Source: a virus
Virus record (IMG/VR): IMGVR_UViG_3300046002_003616
Location: 1 to 35,110 of that record
Length of the DNA stretch: 35,110 bases
Reading direction: 5' to 3' (one strand)
The notes under the pieces are model-generated. The model was given only the letters and a program-made list of their open reading frames with translations, was not told the origin of the DNA and did no database searches. This document shows, piece after piece, positions 1 through 5,920 of the stretch (positions within the stretch are counted from its first letter, which is position 1; every line of letters begins with the position of its first letter). The position numbers and the translations under genes were made by a program.

Positions 1-988
1 CAATAATATAATCCATAGCAGGGTAACTACCCCCACTATTGATGCCCTGAGCAGCAGCCTCTTCATCGTCCCAGAGGCCCCACCAATCCCGCTTGATGAT
101 GCCGCCGCCTCTTGGAGCAGGCGCTTGCATATACTGGCCAGCATAGGCGTATGGGCCCATGACCAGTTTGTCGCGCTCCAAGACCTCACGCGGGAAACGC
201 TGCGGAAATAGAACCTCGCCAGCGAACTCACGAGGATCTTCAAAGCCAATCTCTGTCTCGCACTTGCGGGCGGGGTCAAACTCCGCCGGAAGCATCAAGT
301 GGGTGTATCCCAGGTTCTTATCCAAGATGACGCCAGAAACATCGCCTTCATGGAGGCGCTGCATGATGACGACTATCGAGGACAGTTCCGGGTTATTCAG
401 TCGGGTTGGGACAGCTTCTAGAAACCACTCAATCGTCGACGCTCGCATCTGGTCGGACGCGGCGCTCTCTACGGAGTGGGGATCATCAATAATAACGATA
501 TCACCACGAGAACCGGTAATAGAGCCAGCAGCGACCGCCTCACGGAACCCCAGACGGTCGTTTTCGAACTTCGTCTTGGCATTCTGGTCGCCCGTCAGCT
601 TGACCCTGTCGCCCCACAGTTCCTGATACCATTCCGAGGTAATCAGACGCCGCATCTTGGTGCTGTCTCGGATGGCTAGGTTTTGGCTATGCGAGACGCA
701 CAGAAAGCGCAGGTGAGGCTGGTTTTGCGGGCCCCACAGCCATGCAGGCCAGAGGACGCTCACCAGCAAAGACTTCATATGGCCGGGCGGGATGTTGACC
801 AGCAGACGGGTTATGTCCCCATCCGTTACCGCATTCAGATGCATTGCGATGGCGTCGATATGCCAGCCATGCACATAAGGATTGGATGGTTCGAGGACGG
901 CCCAAGCTTGCTTGATGAACTCGCCAAGATCTTCCTCAGCCCTCCTCTTCTTCTCCCTCTTCCTCAGTTCCAGCTTCGCCGCCGCCAT
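1..988 (-). CDS. terL: Terminase large subunit (partial, C-terminus outside window)
   Basis: ATPase/nuclease motor that packages DNA into the prohead with TerS and the portal. The reading frame is open from the ATG at 988 to the window edge, giving 329 visible residues. Walker A is NIPPGHMKS at about residues 65-73, the variant common in this terminase family. Walker B is DIVIIDD at 163-169, followed by PHS. A motif III-like stretch (VVIMQRLHEGDVSG, about 205) and the start of the C-terminal nuclease half (MGPYAYAGQYMQ, then RGGGIIKRDWW) are also present. The RNase H-like nuclease is only partly visible. The start overlaps the end of terS by 53 bp in another frame, a normal terminase arrangement. 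The family assignment is confident; the exact start is less so, because the overlap hides the upstream context. Confidence 0.93.
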   Translation of the reverse strand, partial: MAAAKLELRKREKKRRAEEDLGEFIKQAWAVLEPSNPYVHGWHIDAIAMHLNAVTDGDITRLLVNIPPGHMKSLLVSVLWPAWLWGPQNQPHLRFLCVSHSQNLAIRDSTKMRRLITSEWYQELWGDRVKLTGDQNAKTKFENDRLGFREAVAAGSITGSRGDIVIIDDPHSVESAASDQMRASTIEWFLEAVPTRLNNPELSSIVVIMQRLHEGDVSGVILDKNLGYTHLMLPAEFDPARKCETEIGFEDPREFAGEVLFPQRFPREVLERDKLVMGPYAYAGQYMQAPAPRGGGIIKRDWWGLWDDEEAAAQGINSGGSYPAMDYII

Positions 989-1397
989 CTGAGCTAAGCT
1001 GATTAGCTGCGGTCTGGATAAACTCTCTAAGTTGATCATCGGCCATCGAACCAAAGTCTCCGGGGCGTCCGGTTTCCTTGCGGTCAATCATTAAGCCATG
1101 CAGCTTCGCCAAGCTGTCCGCAGCGCCTTTGGCCGCGTTATAGTTCCCGGCTTCCCGAGAGGCATGCAGCAAATCAGAGTAAACATTCGTCATGGTGTTT
1201 CTATCCACCACAAGGTCTGTCTCCGACTTACTCAGGAGTTCGTAGATCCTTCCAGCCACTCTCTCATTATTCCTCAGTCTGGTCGGGTTGGCGTGGTGGG
1301 GATTGTATCCCGCTTCCTCATACGCCTTGGTGTTTGGCATGCCTTTGGCCACGTTTCTAGCAAACATCTCATGCCGAGTGTTCGGCAGGGCAGGCAT
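936..1397 (-). CDS. terS: Terminase small subunit
   Basis: DNA-recognition partner of TerL, 153 residues. The N-terminal half (about 1-60) looks like the helix-turn-helix of small terminases: RHEMFARNVAKGMPNTKAY, then an EAGYNP turn and a helix ending in NNERV. The middle is helical and could oligomerise. The C-terminus (about 136-153) is almost pure Gly/Glu, an acidic tail often seen in TerS. Position directly before terL with a 53-bp overlap supports the call. An AGAGGGAAAAGCT stretch precedes the ATG as a ribosome-binding site, and a consensus promoter lies 45-75 bp upstream. Sequence similarity alone would be weak; context decides it. Confidence 0.85.
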   Translation of the reverse strand: MPALPNTRHEMFARNVAKGMPNTKAYEEAGYNPHHANPTRLRNNERVAGRIYELLSKSETDLVVDRNTMTNVYSDLLHASREAGNYNAAKGAADSLAKLHGLMIDRKETGRPGDFGSMADDQLREFIQTAANQLSSDGGGEAGTEEEGEEEEG

Positions 1398-1440
1398 AGC
1401 TTTTCCCTCTTCCGGTTAGGCAAAATCCGAGTTATGAATT

Positions 1441-1469
1441 TTTATAGTTATTTATTGAGGAATAGTCAA
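1441..1469 (-). promoter_or_regulatory. Leftward sigma70-type promoter for terS-terL
   Basis: On the minus strand, TTGACT (1464-1469) and TATAAA (1441-1446) are separated by exactly 17 bp. The transcript would start near 1434, about 37 bp before the terS ATG. The -35 box abuts the GTG start of the rightward gene at 1471, so the two directions may compete. Seen in sequence; activity is inferred. Confidence 0.6.
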
Positions 1470-1470
1470 C

Positions 1471-1926
1471 GTGACGAGTGATGAGGCGTTTCAAAAGGGG
1501 CTGGAGATTATAGCCCGTGTATTGGTGGCTAGTCCGAAAGCTAGGCGAGCTGTTAAGCTTACGCCTGGGGAGGATGCCGACTATCTCCTCGAGGATATGG
1601 TGACTAATCAGCCAATGAGGCTGGTCAATGTCATAGGGTATACTTGGCCATTGTCTCAGACTGATGTGGTCTTTGGGTGGGCGGATAAGATCGACAAGCT
1701 CTCCGAGATGGCTAGGCGGAAAGGGAATATGCCAGCCAGCCTGATTTGCTACTGGGATGACGAACATTGGGGAGTGGTGGAAGTTCCCGGACAGTTCGAA
1801 ATGAAATGGGCGAAAAGGCCGCATAAAGAAACCGGCCGGCCGATTTACGTTATCCCTTTGAAAGACTTCAGTATTCTAATGAAATACGCGGGCAAGTCAA
1901 ACGAAAAGGTCACTGTCGCGCATTAA
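1471..1926 (+). CDS. Hypothetical early protein, 151 aa
   Basis: Not recognised. The start is GTG with a TGAGGA ribosome-binding site 10 bp upstream; the ATG at 1481 is out of frame. The protein is soluble and mixed alpha/beta, with no signal peptide or membrane segment. It is rich in Trp (YTWPLSQTDVVFGWADK, YWDDEHWGVVEV). A basic stretch (KWAKRPHKETGRP) is followed by a strand-helix end (VIPLKDFSILMKYA). It is the first gene of the rightward early block and is followed by a promoter, so it may be transcribed separately from those downstream. The function is unknown; the compact fold and position are all that can be said. Confidence 0.75.
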   Translation: MTSDEAFQKGLEIIARVLVASPKARRAVKLTPGEDADYLLEDMVTNQPMRLVNVIGYTWPLSQTDVVFGWADKIDKLSEMARRKGNMPASLICYWDDEHWGVVEVPGQFEMKWAKRPHKETGRPIYVIPLKDFSILMKYAGKSNEKVTVAH

Positions 1927-1942
1927 TTTCGCCGATTTCGTA

Positions 1943-1970
1943 TTGACAGTTATGATGCGTCGTGCATAAT
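1943..1970 (+). promoter_or_regulatory. Rightward early promoter
   Basis: TTGACA (1943-1948) and CATAAT (1965-1970) are spaced 16 bp apart, 33 bp before the ATG at 2003. The spacer holds ATGATGC and GTG steps that recur in the promoter at 3086, suggesting a shared control element. Activity is inferred. Confidence 0.6.
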
Positions 1971-2002
1971 CCACTGACAATAACAAATCAGTGGAGAGAC
2001 TT

Positions 2003-2209
2003 ATGAAGCCCTCAAAAGTAATAGCCAAGGCCAAGGTCTATAACGGCCACAAAGACGTTCTGTTCATGATGCTGTCGGATGACGATAGGTGGGCAGACGG
2101 CAACTACACCAAAATAGCCGACGGCAAATACTCAAAGGGTCTGTTCACTACAGACACCGGCGAAGTCTATGCCATTTTCTGTGATTGGTCGGCCAAGAAA
2201 ATAAGCTAA
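2003..2209 (+). CDS. Small hypothetical early protein, 68 aa
   Basis: Not recognised. The ATG at 2003 is chosen over the in-frame GTG at 1991 because GGAGAGAC (1993-2000), the ribosome-binding leader used repeatedly in this genome, lies just before it and inside the longer frame. The protein starts with a basic segment (KPSKVIAKAKVYNGHKD) and then appears to be a small beta-rich domain (GNYTKIADGKYSKG, then GEVYAIFCDW). There is no membrane segment. It is first in an operon with 2221-2799 and 2796-3056. Small size and strong translation signals fit an early host-takeover or regulatory role, but that is inference. Confidence 0.75.
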   Translation: MKPSKVIAKAKVYNGHKDVLFMMLSDDDRWADGNYTKIADGKYSKGLFTTDTGEVYAIFCDWSAKKIS

Positions 2210-2220
2210 CGGAGAGACTT

Positions 2221-2799
2221 ATGACCCACCCCGCAAGAGATGCCCTTATAGACTTTAAACAAATGGCAGTGATGACTTCGGCCATGATCGCCATGGACGT
2301 AGCCGAAGCCTATTACTCCCACCTGTCTCAATACAATTGGGACATCAATGCCGCCACACGGGTCATGTATGCCCCTCATGCAAATTTTGCGACGATCTTC
2401 CCCAATGGGATGCCCGTCAGTCGGATGCTTGCCGATAACTTGACTGAGTTTGACGAAAGCAAGCCGATGGATCGTAAGCGGATTGCTTCGGCCAATCCGG
2501 ATCATCGGGTCAGGGATGACATCCGCGAGGCCAAGTTTGTGGCCGAAACTGAGAAATCTGCGGCCGCCAATTATGATCGGTTTCTATCCCGCCTAGAAAA
2601 GAAGTTCCCCGCAGATTGCGCCATCTACATCAGCTCAGAACGCCCATGGGTCAGAGGCGACATGATGGTGGAGTGGGTGGAAGGCGATATACTCAAGACA
2701 AAGCTATACGAAATTTACCGCCATGTTCGGATTTCTGAGTTGGGGAACCTGATTGTCTGTTGGAGAGAAAGAGACATCACACGGGAGAAAAAAAAATGA
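2221..2799 (+). CDS. Hypothetical early protein, 192 aa
   Basis: Not recognised. The ATG at 2221 is preceded by GGAGAGACTT (2211-2220); the in-frame GTG at 2185 lies upstream of that site and is unlikely. The N-terminal third is helical and Met-rich (MAVMTSAMIAMDVAEAYYSH) but not hydrophobic enough to be a clear membrane segment. The middle is charged (DRKRIASANPDHRVRDD). The C-terminal part looks beta-rich (KTKLYEIYRHVRISELG, then LIVCWRERD). The stop codon overlaps the next ATG by 4 bases (ATGA), showing translational coupling to the gene at 2796. Confidence 0.75.
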   Translation: MTHPARDALIDFKQMAVMTSAMIAMDVAEAYYSHLSQYNWDINAATRVMYAPHANFATIFPNGMPVSRMLADNLTEFDESKPMDRKRIASANPDHRVRDDIREAKFVAETEKSAAANYDRFLSRLEKKFPADCAIYISSERPWVRGDMMVEWVEGDILKTKLYEIYRHVRISELGNLIVCWRERDITREKKK

Positions 2800-3056
2800 C
2801 TGATTTTGTCTACATTGTCGATGTGGATTTCGACACACCATTATGGTCCCAAAGATGCCGCATGACTTTTACGGATAGGGATGAGGCGGAGAAATTTAGA
2901 AACGATGGCGAACGGCTGGGCTATAAGGTCATCCATTTGATGGCCTATCAAGTCTACACTGCCGAAAAAGGTTGGCGCCGGATCAAGGAAGAAAAAGAAT
3001 TTCATACCAAAGTAGCGGCGCAACGAATGGATGATGAAATAAAATCAATGATCTAA
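2796..3056 (+). CDS. Small hypothetical early protein, 86 aa
   Basis: Not recognised. The ATG at 2796 overlaps the preceding stop (ATGA) and has GGGAGAAA upstream; longer in-frame starts run back into the previous gene. The protein has two likely beta strands (FVYIVDVDF, CRMTFTDRDEAEKF) and helical segments, giving a small alpha/beta domain. The ending is charged and helical (KEEKEFHTKVAAQRMDDEIK). There is no membrane segment. It is last in the 2003-3056 operon; a new promoter follows at 3086. Confidence 0.72.
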   Translation: MTDFVYIVDVDFDTPLWSQRCRMTFTDRDEAEKFRNDGERLGYKVIHLMAYQVYTAEKGWRRIKEEKEFHTKVAAQRMDDEIKSMI

Positions 3057-3085
3057 AAATAATTCACTTTTTTGCGTCATCTCTA

Positions 3086-3115
3086 TTGACAGAATGATGC
3101 ATTGTGAATTATATT
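3086..3115 (+). promoter_or_regulatory. Rightward early promoter upstream of the ribozyme operon
   Basis: TTGACA (3086-3091) is followed by TATATT (3110-3115, spacing 18), or alternatively AATTAT (3107-3112). It shares TTGACAG plus an ATGATGC...GTG spacer with the promoter at 1943. GCGTCAT (3074-3080) upstream and ATGATGC (3094-3100) form a one-mismatch inverted repeat around the -35 box, a possible operator. Inferred activity. Confidence 0.55.
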
Positions 3116-3148
3116 AGGATCATAAGAAAACACCAACGGAGAGACAAA

Positions 3149-3424
3149 ATGAGCAACAACATCGCTGACCGCTACGCCCAAGTGAAAATGCAGATTGAGG
3201 CGCTGGAGGAGGAACTGAAGGGCATCAAGGCTTTGGCCGATGCCACCGGCCTTGAGGTGATCGACGGAGATACTTTCCGCCTGTCCATCAAGCCTTCCAG
3301 CCGCACCAGCCTAGACAAGGACATCTTGGCGCAGTGGTTGACTGAGGAACAGATGCAGGAGGCGACCAAGACCTCGACTTTCCTGCGCTACACCTACAAA
3401 GCGATTATGAAGAAGGTGGCGTAA
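3149..3424 (+). CDS. Small coiled-coil phage protein, 91 aa
   Basis: Start at ATG 3149, preceded by GGAGAGAC (3138-3145). The N-terminal 30 residues form a helix with heptad character (VKMQIEALEEELKGIKAL). A short GLEVIDGD strand turn follows, then RLSIKPSSRTSLD and a helical end. Small proteins of this layout (coiled coil, then a strand, then a substrate-like S/T-rich strand) are common among phages of alphaproteobacteria, but no function is known to me. A hammerhead-like ribozyme starts directly after its stop codon, so its mRNA 3' end may be made by self-cleavage. Confidence 0.78.
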   Translation: MSNNIADRYAQVKMQIEALEEELKGIKALADATGLEVIDGDTFRLSIKPSSRTSLDKDILAQWLTEEQMQEATKTSTFLRYTYKAIMKKVA

Positions 3425-3478
3425 AGTCGAAACGGGGTTCCGGCCCCGTCTGTCCGTAAGGCGGGCACTGATGAGACT
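3425..3478 (+). ncRNA. Hammerhead ribozyme, type II (open stem II)
   Basis: Every core element of a hammerhead is present in the right order. Stem II 5' strand AGTC (3425-3428). Core GAAA (3429-3432). Stem III CGGGG (3433-3437) pairs with CCCCG (3444-3448) around a TTCCGG loop, and A3432 pairs with T3449. Cleavage triplet GTC (3448-3450), so the predicted cut lies between 3450 and 3451. Stem I TGTCCG (3451-3456) pairs with CGGGCA (3462-3467), one G-U pair, loop TAAGG. Core CTGATGA (3468-3474). Stem II 3' strand GACT (3475-3478) pairs perfectly with AGTC. The element fits exactly between the stop at 3424 and the GGAGAGAC leader at 3481. Cleavage would leave the upstream mRNA ending in hairpin III and free the downstream message with a 5' hydroxyl. 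Activity is inferred from the match to the known motif. Confidence 0.88.
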
Positions 3479-3491
3479 ATGGAGAGACAAA

Positions 3492-3644
3492 ATGGCTACG
3501 AAACGTGGTCGCAAGGGCGTCGAGAAACAGTGGAACTTCTACCTGTCCAACGGCGAATGGTTTGGGATCTATACATACACCAAGCCGGAAATCGTCGAAC
3601 TGTTTCCTACGGCCAAGATTAAGAAAGATAGCGTGTATCTGTGA
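3492..3644 (+). CDS. Small basic hypothetical protein, 50 aa
   Basis: Not recognised. ATG 3492 has GGAGAGAC (3481-3488) upstream. The 50 residues begin with a basic stretch (ATKRGRKGVEKQ) and continue with aromatic strands (WNFYLSNGEWFGIYTYT) and a short end (KIKKDSVYL), giving the look of a small nucleic-acid-binding beta domain. It lies between the hammerhead ribozyme and a strong terminator-like hairpin, so its message would be a small self-contained unit if the ribozyme is active. Coding is supported by the leader and by clean spacing; function is unknown. Confidence 0.7.
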   Translation: MATKRGRKGVEKQWNFYLSNGEWFGIYTYTKPEIVELFPTAKIKKDSVYL

Positions 3645-3649
3645 TCATA

Positions 3650-3680
3650 GGGCGGGGAGAGATCCCTGCCCTTTGCTTTC
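3650..3680 (+). terminator. Terminator-like hairpin after the 50-aa gene
   Basis: GGGCGGGG (3650-3657) pairs with CCCTGCCC (3664-3671) through 8 pairs (one G-U), loop AGAGAT, followed by TTTGCTTTC. This fits an intrinsic terminator or attenuator, with an interrupted T tract. The following gene at 3692 would need read-through or its own signal. Confidence 0.55.
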
Positions 3681-3691
3681 GGGGGGAAGCC

Positions 3692-3958
3692 ATGACCATT
3701 CGGCAAATCAAAAACACTAAACTAGCCACCATACGTTCGGTCCTACACTCCAAAGCCTTCATGATGGGCTTTTCTGATGTTCGGGAAGGGCGCCCGTTCC
3801 GATACGACCATTTTACCAATCAAAACGACCAATGGAATTATGAGCGAGGCAGGATCTACGCCTCAGCCTCTCAGGCGCCCGTAAAGATACAGGGGCGGGT
3901 TCACCCCTTGGCCTGCCAATTGGCTGCCCAGATGATGGCTCAGGGCGTCTTACTTTAA
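3692..3958 (+). CDS. Small hypothetical protein, 88 aa
   Basis: Not recognised. ATG 3692 is preferred over the upstream in-frame GTG at 3641 because GGGGGGAAG precedes it and the longer version would overlap the previous stop and the hairpin. The N-terminus is basic and helical (TIRQIKNTKLATIRSVLHSK), followed by an aromatic and polar middle (FRYDHFTNQNDQWNYERGR) and a helical end (HPLACQLAAQMMAQGVLL). It could bind nucleic acid or a host protein; nothing decides this. It ends the rightward early block and overlaps the convergent nuclease-like gene by 9 bp tail to tail. Confidence 0.65.
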   Translation: MTIRQIKNTKLATIRSVLHSKAFMMGFSDVREGRPFRYDHFTNQNDQWNYERGRIYASASQAPVKIQGRVHPLACQLAAQMMAQGVLL

Positions 3959-4372
3959 AATATCCCGTATTGGGACAAGGACGACGCTGGATTGGCCATC
4001 GTCACCAGCGTTATCCCTAGCTCTTCCTTCCTTGATATATTTTTTGCATAGATCCCGAAGATGCGGGACAGGGATCACAATATAAATCAGCGTGTCATCA
4101 TCACGCTTAAGCTCATGTATCCAGAAATCAGCTTCTGTAGATGCTATGCCGGATAGCTTTCCCCGGTTCCTATATTCTATGCAGAGATTGCCGGTTCTTT
4201 CCCAAAGCCAGCTTTCGGTCTTTTGCTCTATCTTCCAGCATTCGGGGGATAAATCGACGCGCTCAAGCTTTGCGGATGTAAATAAATCGCCAAGCTTACG
4301 CTCTGCTATGAGCGAAGCGCTAAGCTGGATATCGAACTTTTTGTCCGGATTGAATTTGATTTTTTCTTCCAT
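3950..4372 (-). CDS. PD-(D/E)XK-like nuclease, 140 aa
   Basis: Resembles small phage proteins with a restriction endonuclease-like fold. The segment KIEQKTESWLWERTGNLCIEY, followed by SGIASTEADFWIHEL, matches the pattern these proteins show around the catalytic sheet: acidic residues, then TGN-IEY, then SGI-ST-ADFW. The substrate could be branched or foreign DNA; that is inference. The ATG at 4372 is chosen; an in-frame ATG at 4384 would start inside the T tract of a terminator hairpin. It is the last gene of the leftward early block and is separated from the upstream gene by two hairpins, so its expression probably depends on read-through. Confidence 0.6.
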   Translation of the reverse strand: MEEKIKFNPDKKFDIQLSASLIAERKLGDLFTSAKLERVDLSPECWKIEQKTESWLWERTGNLCIEYRNRGKLSGIASTEADFWIHELKRDDDTLIYIVIPVPHLRDLCKKYIKEGRARDNAGDDGQSSVVLVPIRDILK

Positions 4373-4384
4373 GTCTCTTCTCAT

Positions 4385-4421
4385 AAAAAACCCCCTGCAA
4401 GTTACGACGCTGGCAGGGGGT
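4385..4421 (-). terminator. Intrinsic terminator upstream of the nuclease-like gene
   Basis: On the minus strand, ACCCCCTGC and GCAGGGGGT (4413-4421 and 4390-4398) form a perfect 9-bp stem with a 14-nt loop, directly followed by a run of six T (4390-4385). This is a textbook intrinsic terminator for the leftward operon, yet the nuclease-like frame begins right after it. Confidence 0.75.
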
Positions 4422-4441
4422 AAAGTCTATGAAGAGACAAA

Positions 4442-4461
4442 GGCAACGGGAGGATGTTGCC
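4442..4461 (-). terminator. Second hairpin in the same leader
   Basis: GGCAAC (4442-4447) and GTTGCC (4456-4461) pair perfectly around 8 nt, and on the minus strand TTTGTCTC follows. It may be a weaker terminator or part of a two-hairpin attenuator with the element at 4385-4421. Confidence 0.4.
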
Positions 4462-4483
4462 CGTGTCCCTTCTAGGCCATCAG

Positions 4484-5014
4484 TCACTTAACGTCAATTT
4501 TCCAGAATACGGCCAGTTCACCCAAAACCTGTTTGATAACCCGCATGTCCTCATAATTTGGGATATGGCCGTTTCCGACACAGAACTTCTCAAGTTCGCG
4601 CTCTATGATCGGACTATACCCCAACAGCAAAGTCTTAGCTTGGTTGTAGCGTTGGCGTGTTCGGATATGGAAGTCAGCTTCAATCTGGCCAAGTTCGGTG
4701 TCCGGGTCTACGTCGCCTGATATACCGCCACGCTCTCCAGTCGATGTTTTCGGATGCCTGGGGCCTAGAAGGATCTGCGCATAGGCTTCGCATAGGGCGC
4801 CATACTTCTTGGCTGCCTCATACTGGTTCTGATCCAGCATCCCGGACAGAAAATATCGGCCGGCGACAGTTCCCCACTGAGGGTCAGCCATACCAGCCAG
4901 CGAGGCCATGATCAGCCTTTTGGTGGCGCAAGGAGACGGTCCGTCCTCCGGCTTAACTGACCCACTGGGGTATCTATCTGCGTCTATTTTGCGCTTTCTG
5001 CCGGGCCGAGCCAT
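4484..5014 (-). CDS. Conserved phage protein of unknown function, 176 aa
   Basis: The pattern is familiar from phages and prophages of alphaproteobacteria. A basic N-terminus (MARPGRKRKIDADRYPSG) is followed by an ADPQWGT...GRYFLSGMLDQNQYEA segment, a GPRHPKTSTGERGG linker, and a helical C-terminal half ending in a short helix (LGELAVFWKIDVK). The N-terminus recalls DNA-binding tails and the rest is all-helical, so a small-terminase-like or DNA-binding role is possible but unproven. The ATG follows the stop of the methyltransferase gene with no gap (TAA then ATG), so it is coupled to it. Confidence 0.78.
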   Translation of the reverse strand: MARPGRKRKIDADRYPSGSVKPEDGPSPCATKRLIMASLAGMADPQWGTVAGRYFLSGMLDQNQYEAAKKYGALCEAYAQILLGPRHPKTSTGERGGISGDVDPDTELGQIEADFHIRTRQRYNQAKTLLLGYSPIIERELEKFCVGNGHIPNYEDMRVIKQVLGELAVFWKIDVK

Positions 5015-5920
5015 TTACCCCTCCGTTTCCATAAATGCTTTTATCACTTCTGCCGCGAGCGGCGGGACGATGGCGTTACCGTAACCCCGCAGGCGTCCCA
5101 CTCTGTTGGGAACCCCATCAACCAGCAGACGAACTCCGGGTTTAACGCGCCGCGTTTTTCCGTCTGCTCCGAGGAGCCATTCGTGGTCGTCCCAGAAACC
5201 AGTTTCACTACCCCCTGAAGCGATACCGTCATCTTGCTTCCGTCCGGGCGCCTCCCCGTAGGCGAAGCGTTCTCCATACTCTGCCCACCATCCGCGTTGG
5301 CCTTGGTCGGCGTCGGCCATGTCGAATGCGTCACCGCCTGCACATTTAGCGCTTGGCTGTTCCTGGAGAATTGTGATGGGCCGGCTGTATTCTCGCTGTC
5401 CTGCACTGTCGGAGTTGACCACGGCGCACCAGTAGAGACGCTGGCGGATGTGAGGACCGTTGACGGAACAAGCCGGAATATCAACCGCCCGGCTGGCGTA
5501 ACCTTCTCCTTCCAAGTCAGCGAAAACTCCGTCGAACCAGCCATATCCAGCCTTTCCCGCAACCTGTTCGCCCATGACGACAGGCGGTCGGGCTTTTCGG
5601 ATAAGGTCAAAAAAGACTGGCCATAAGTGTCGGTCGTCTTCCTTTCCCTTTCCCTTGCCGGCAACTGAGAAGGGCTGGCATGGGCAGGATCCAGTCCAGA
5701 TAGGTCTATCGTCTGGCCATCCGGCAAGGCGTAGGGCATGCGACCATCCCCCGATGCCAGCGAAGAAATGGCACTGGTTGAAGCCTCTAAGATCTGAAGC
5801 ATCGACATCTGCGATGGATCTGGTGTCGACCTCGCCATCTGGGATCAATCCTTCCTTAATAAGTTCCTTGAGCCATAAGGCAGCGAATGGATCGAACTCG
5901 TTATAATAATTCATCGTCAA
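5015..5920 (-). CDS. DNA cytosine-5 methyltransferase (Dcm-like)
   Basis: Transfers a methyl group from S-adenosylmethionine to C5 of cytosine, most likely to protect phage DNA or alter host methylation. Motif I is HFFAGIGGWS (about 51-60). Motif IV is GSCPCQPFS with catalytic Cys81. The usual ENV motif reads EQV (118-120). Motif VIII is QRLYW. Motif X is GYGNAIVPPLAAEVIKAF near the end. At 301 residues it is close to the small phage members; the region between VIII and X is short and variable. Its ATG overlaps the helicase stop (ATGA). Nearly all of the gene is also open in another frame of the same strand (5044-5838), which encodes a second family-like protein. No cognate restriction enzyme is visible. 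Confidence 0.92.
   Translation of the reverse strand: MTMNYYNEFDPFAALWLKELIKEGLIPDGEVDTRSIADVDASDLRGFNQCHFFAGIGGWSHALRLAGWPDDRPIWTGSCPCQPFSVAGKGKGKEDDRHLWPVFFDLIRKARPPVVMGEQVAGKAGYGWFDGVFADLEGEGYASRAVDIPACSVNGPHIRQRLYWCAVVNSDSAGQREYSRPITILQEQPSAKCAGGDAFDMADADQGQRGWWAEYGERFAYGEAPGRKQDDGIASGGSETGFWDDHEWLLGADGKTRRVKPGVRLLVDGVPNRVGRLRGYGNAIVPPLAAEVIKAFMETEG
5044..5838 (-). CDS. Overprinted ORF: WPTPT-motif phage protein inside the methyltransferase gene
   Basis: A 264-residue frame lies wholly inside the cytosine methyltransferase gene, on the same strand but in a different frame. It reads like a phage protein family often seen next to such methyltransferases: an SGLDPAHASPSQLPARERE start region, RLRERLDMAGSTEFSLTWKE with PAGRLIFRLVPS, repeated TP blocks (WSTPTVQDS, WPTPTKANADGG), and the ending LNPEFVCWLMGFPTEWDACG. 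The C-terminal VTVTPSSRRSRQK is the shifted reading of methyltransferase motif X. An alternating-frame artefact is possible, but the composition and the closing motif look protein-like. Recognition is from memory of the family and could not be tested here. Function unknown. Confidence 0.5.
   Translation of the reverse strand: MARSTPDPSQMSMLQILEASTSAISSLASGDGRMPYALPDGQTIDLSGLDPAHASPSQLPARERERKTTDTYGQSFLTLSEKPDRLSSWANRLRERLDMAGSTEFSLTWKEKVTPAGRLIFRLVPSTVLTSASVSTGAPWSTPTVQDSENTAGPSQFSRNSQALNVQAVTHSTWPTPTKANADGGQSMENASPTGRRPDGSKMTVSLQGVVKLVSGTTTNGSSEQTEKRGALNPEFVCWLMGFPTEWDACGVTVTPSSRRSRQK

Noticed and set aside
159-626. 155-codon plus-strand frame inside terL
   Set aside because: The minus strand encodes a clear terminase with Walker A and B motifs throughout; the plus frame has no family features.
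1432-1824. 130-codon minus-strand frame over the first rightward early gene
   Set aside because: It lacks a ribosome-binding site, runs through the terS promoter, and the plus frame has better start and composition.
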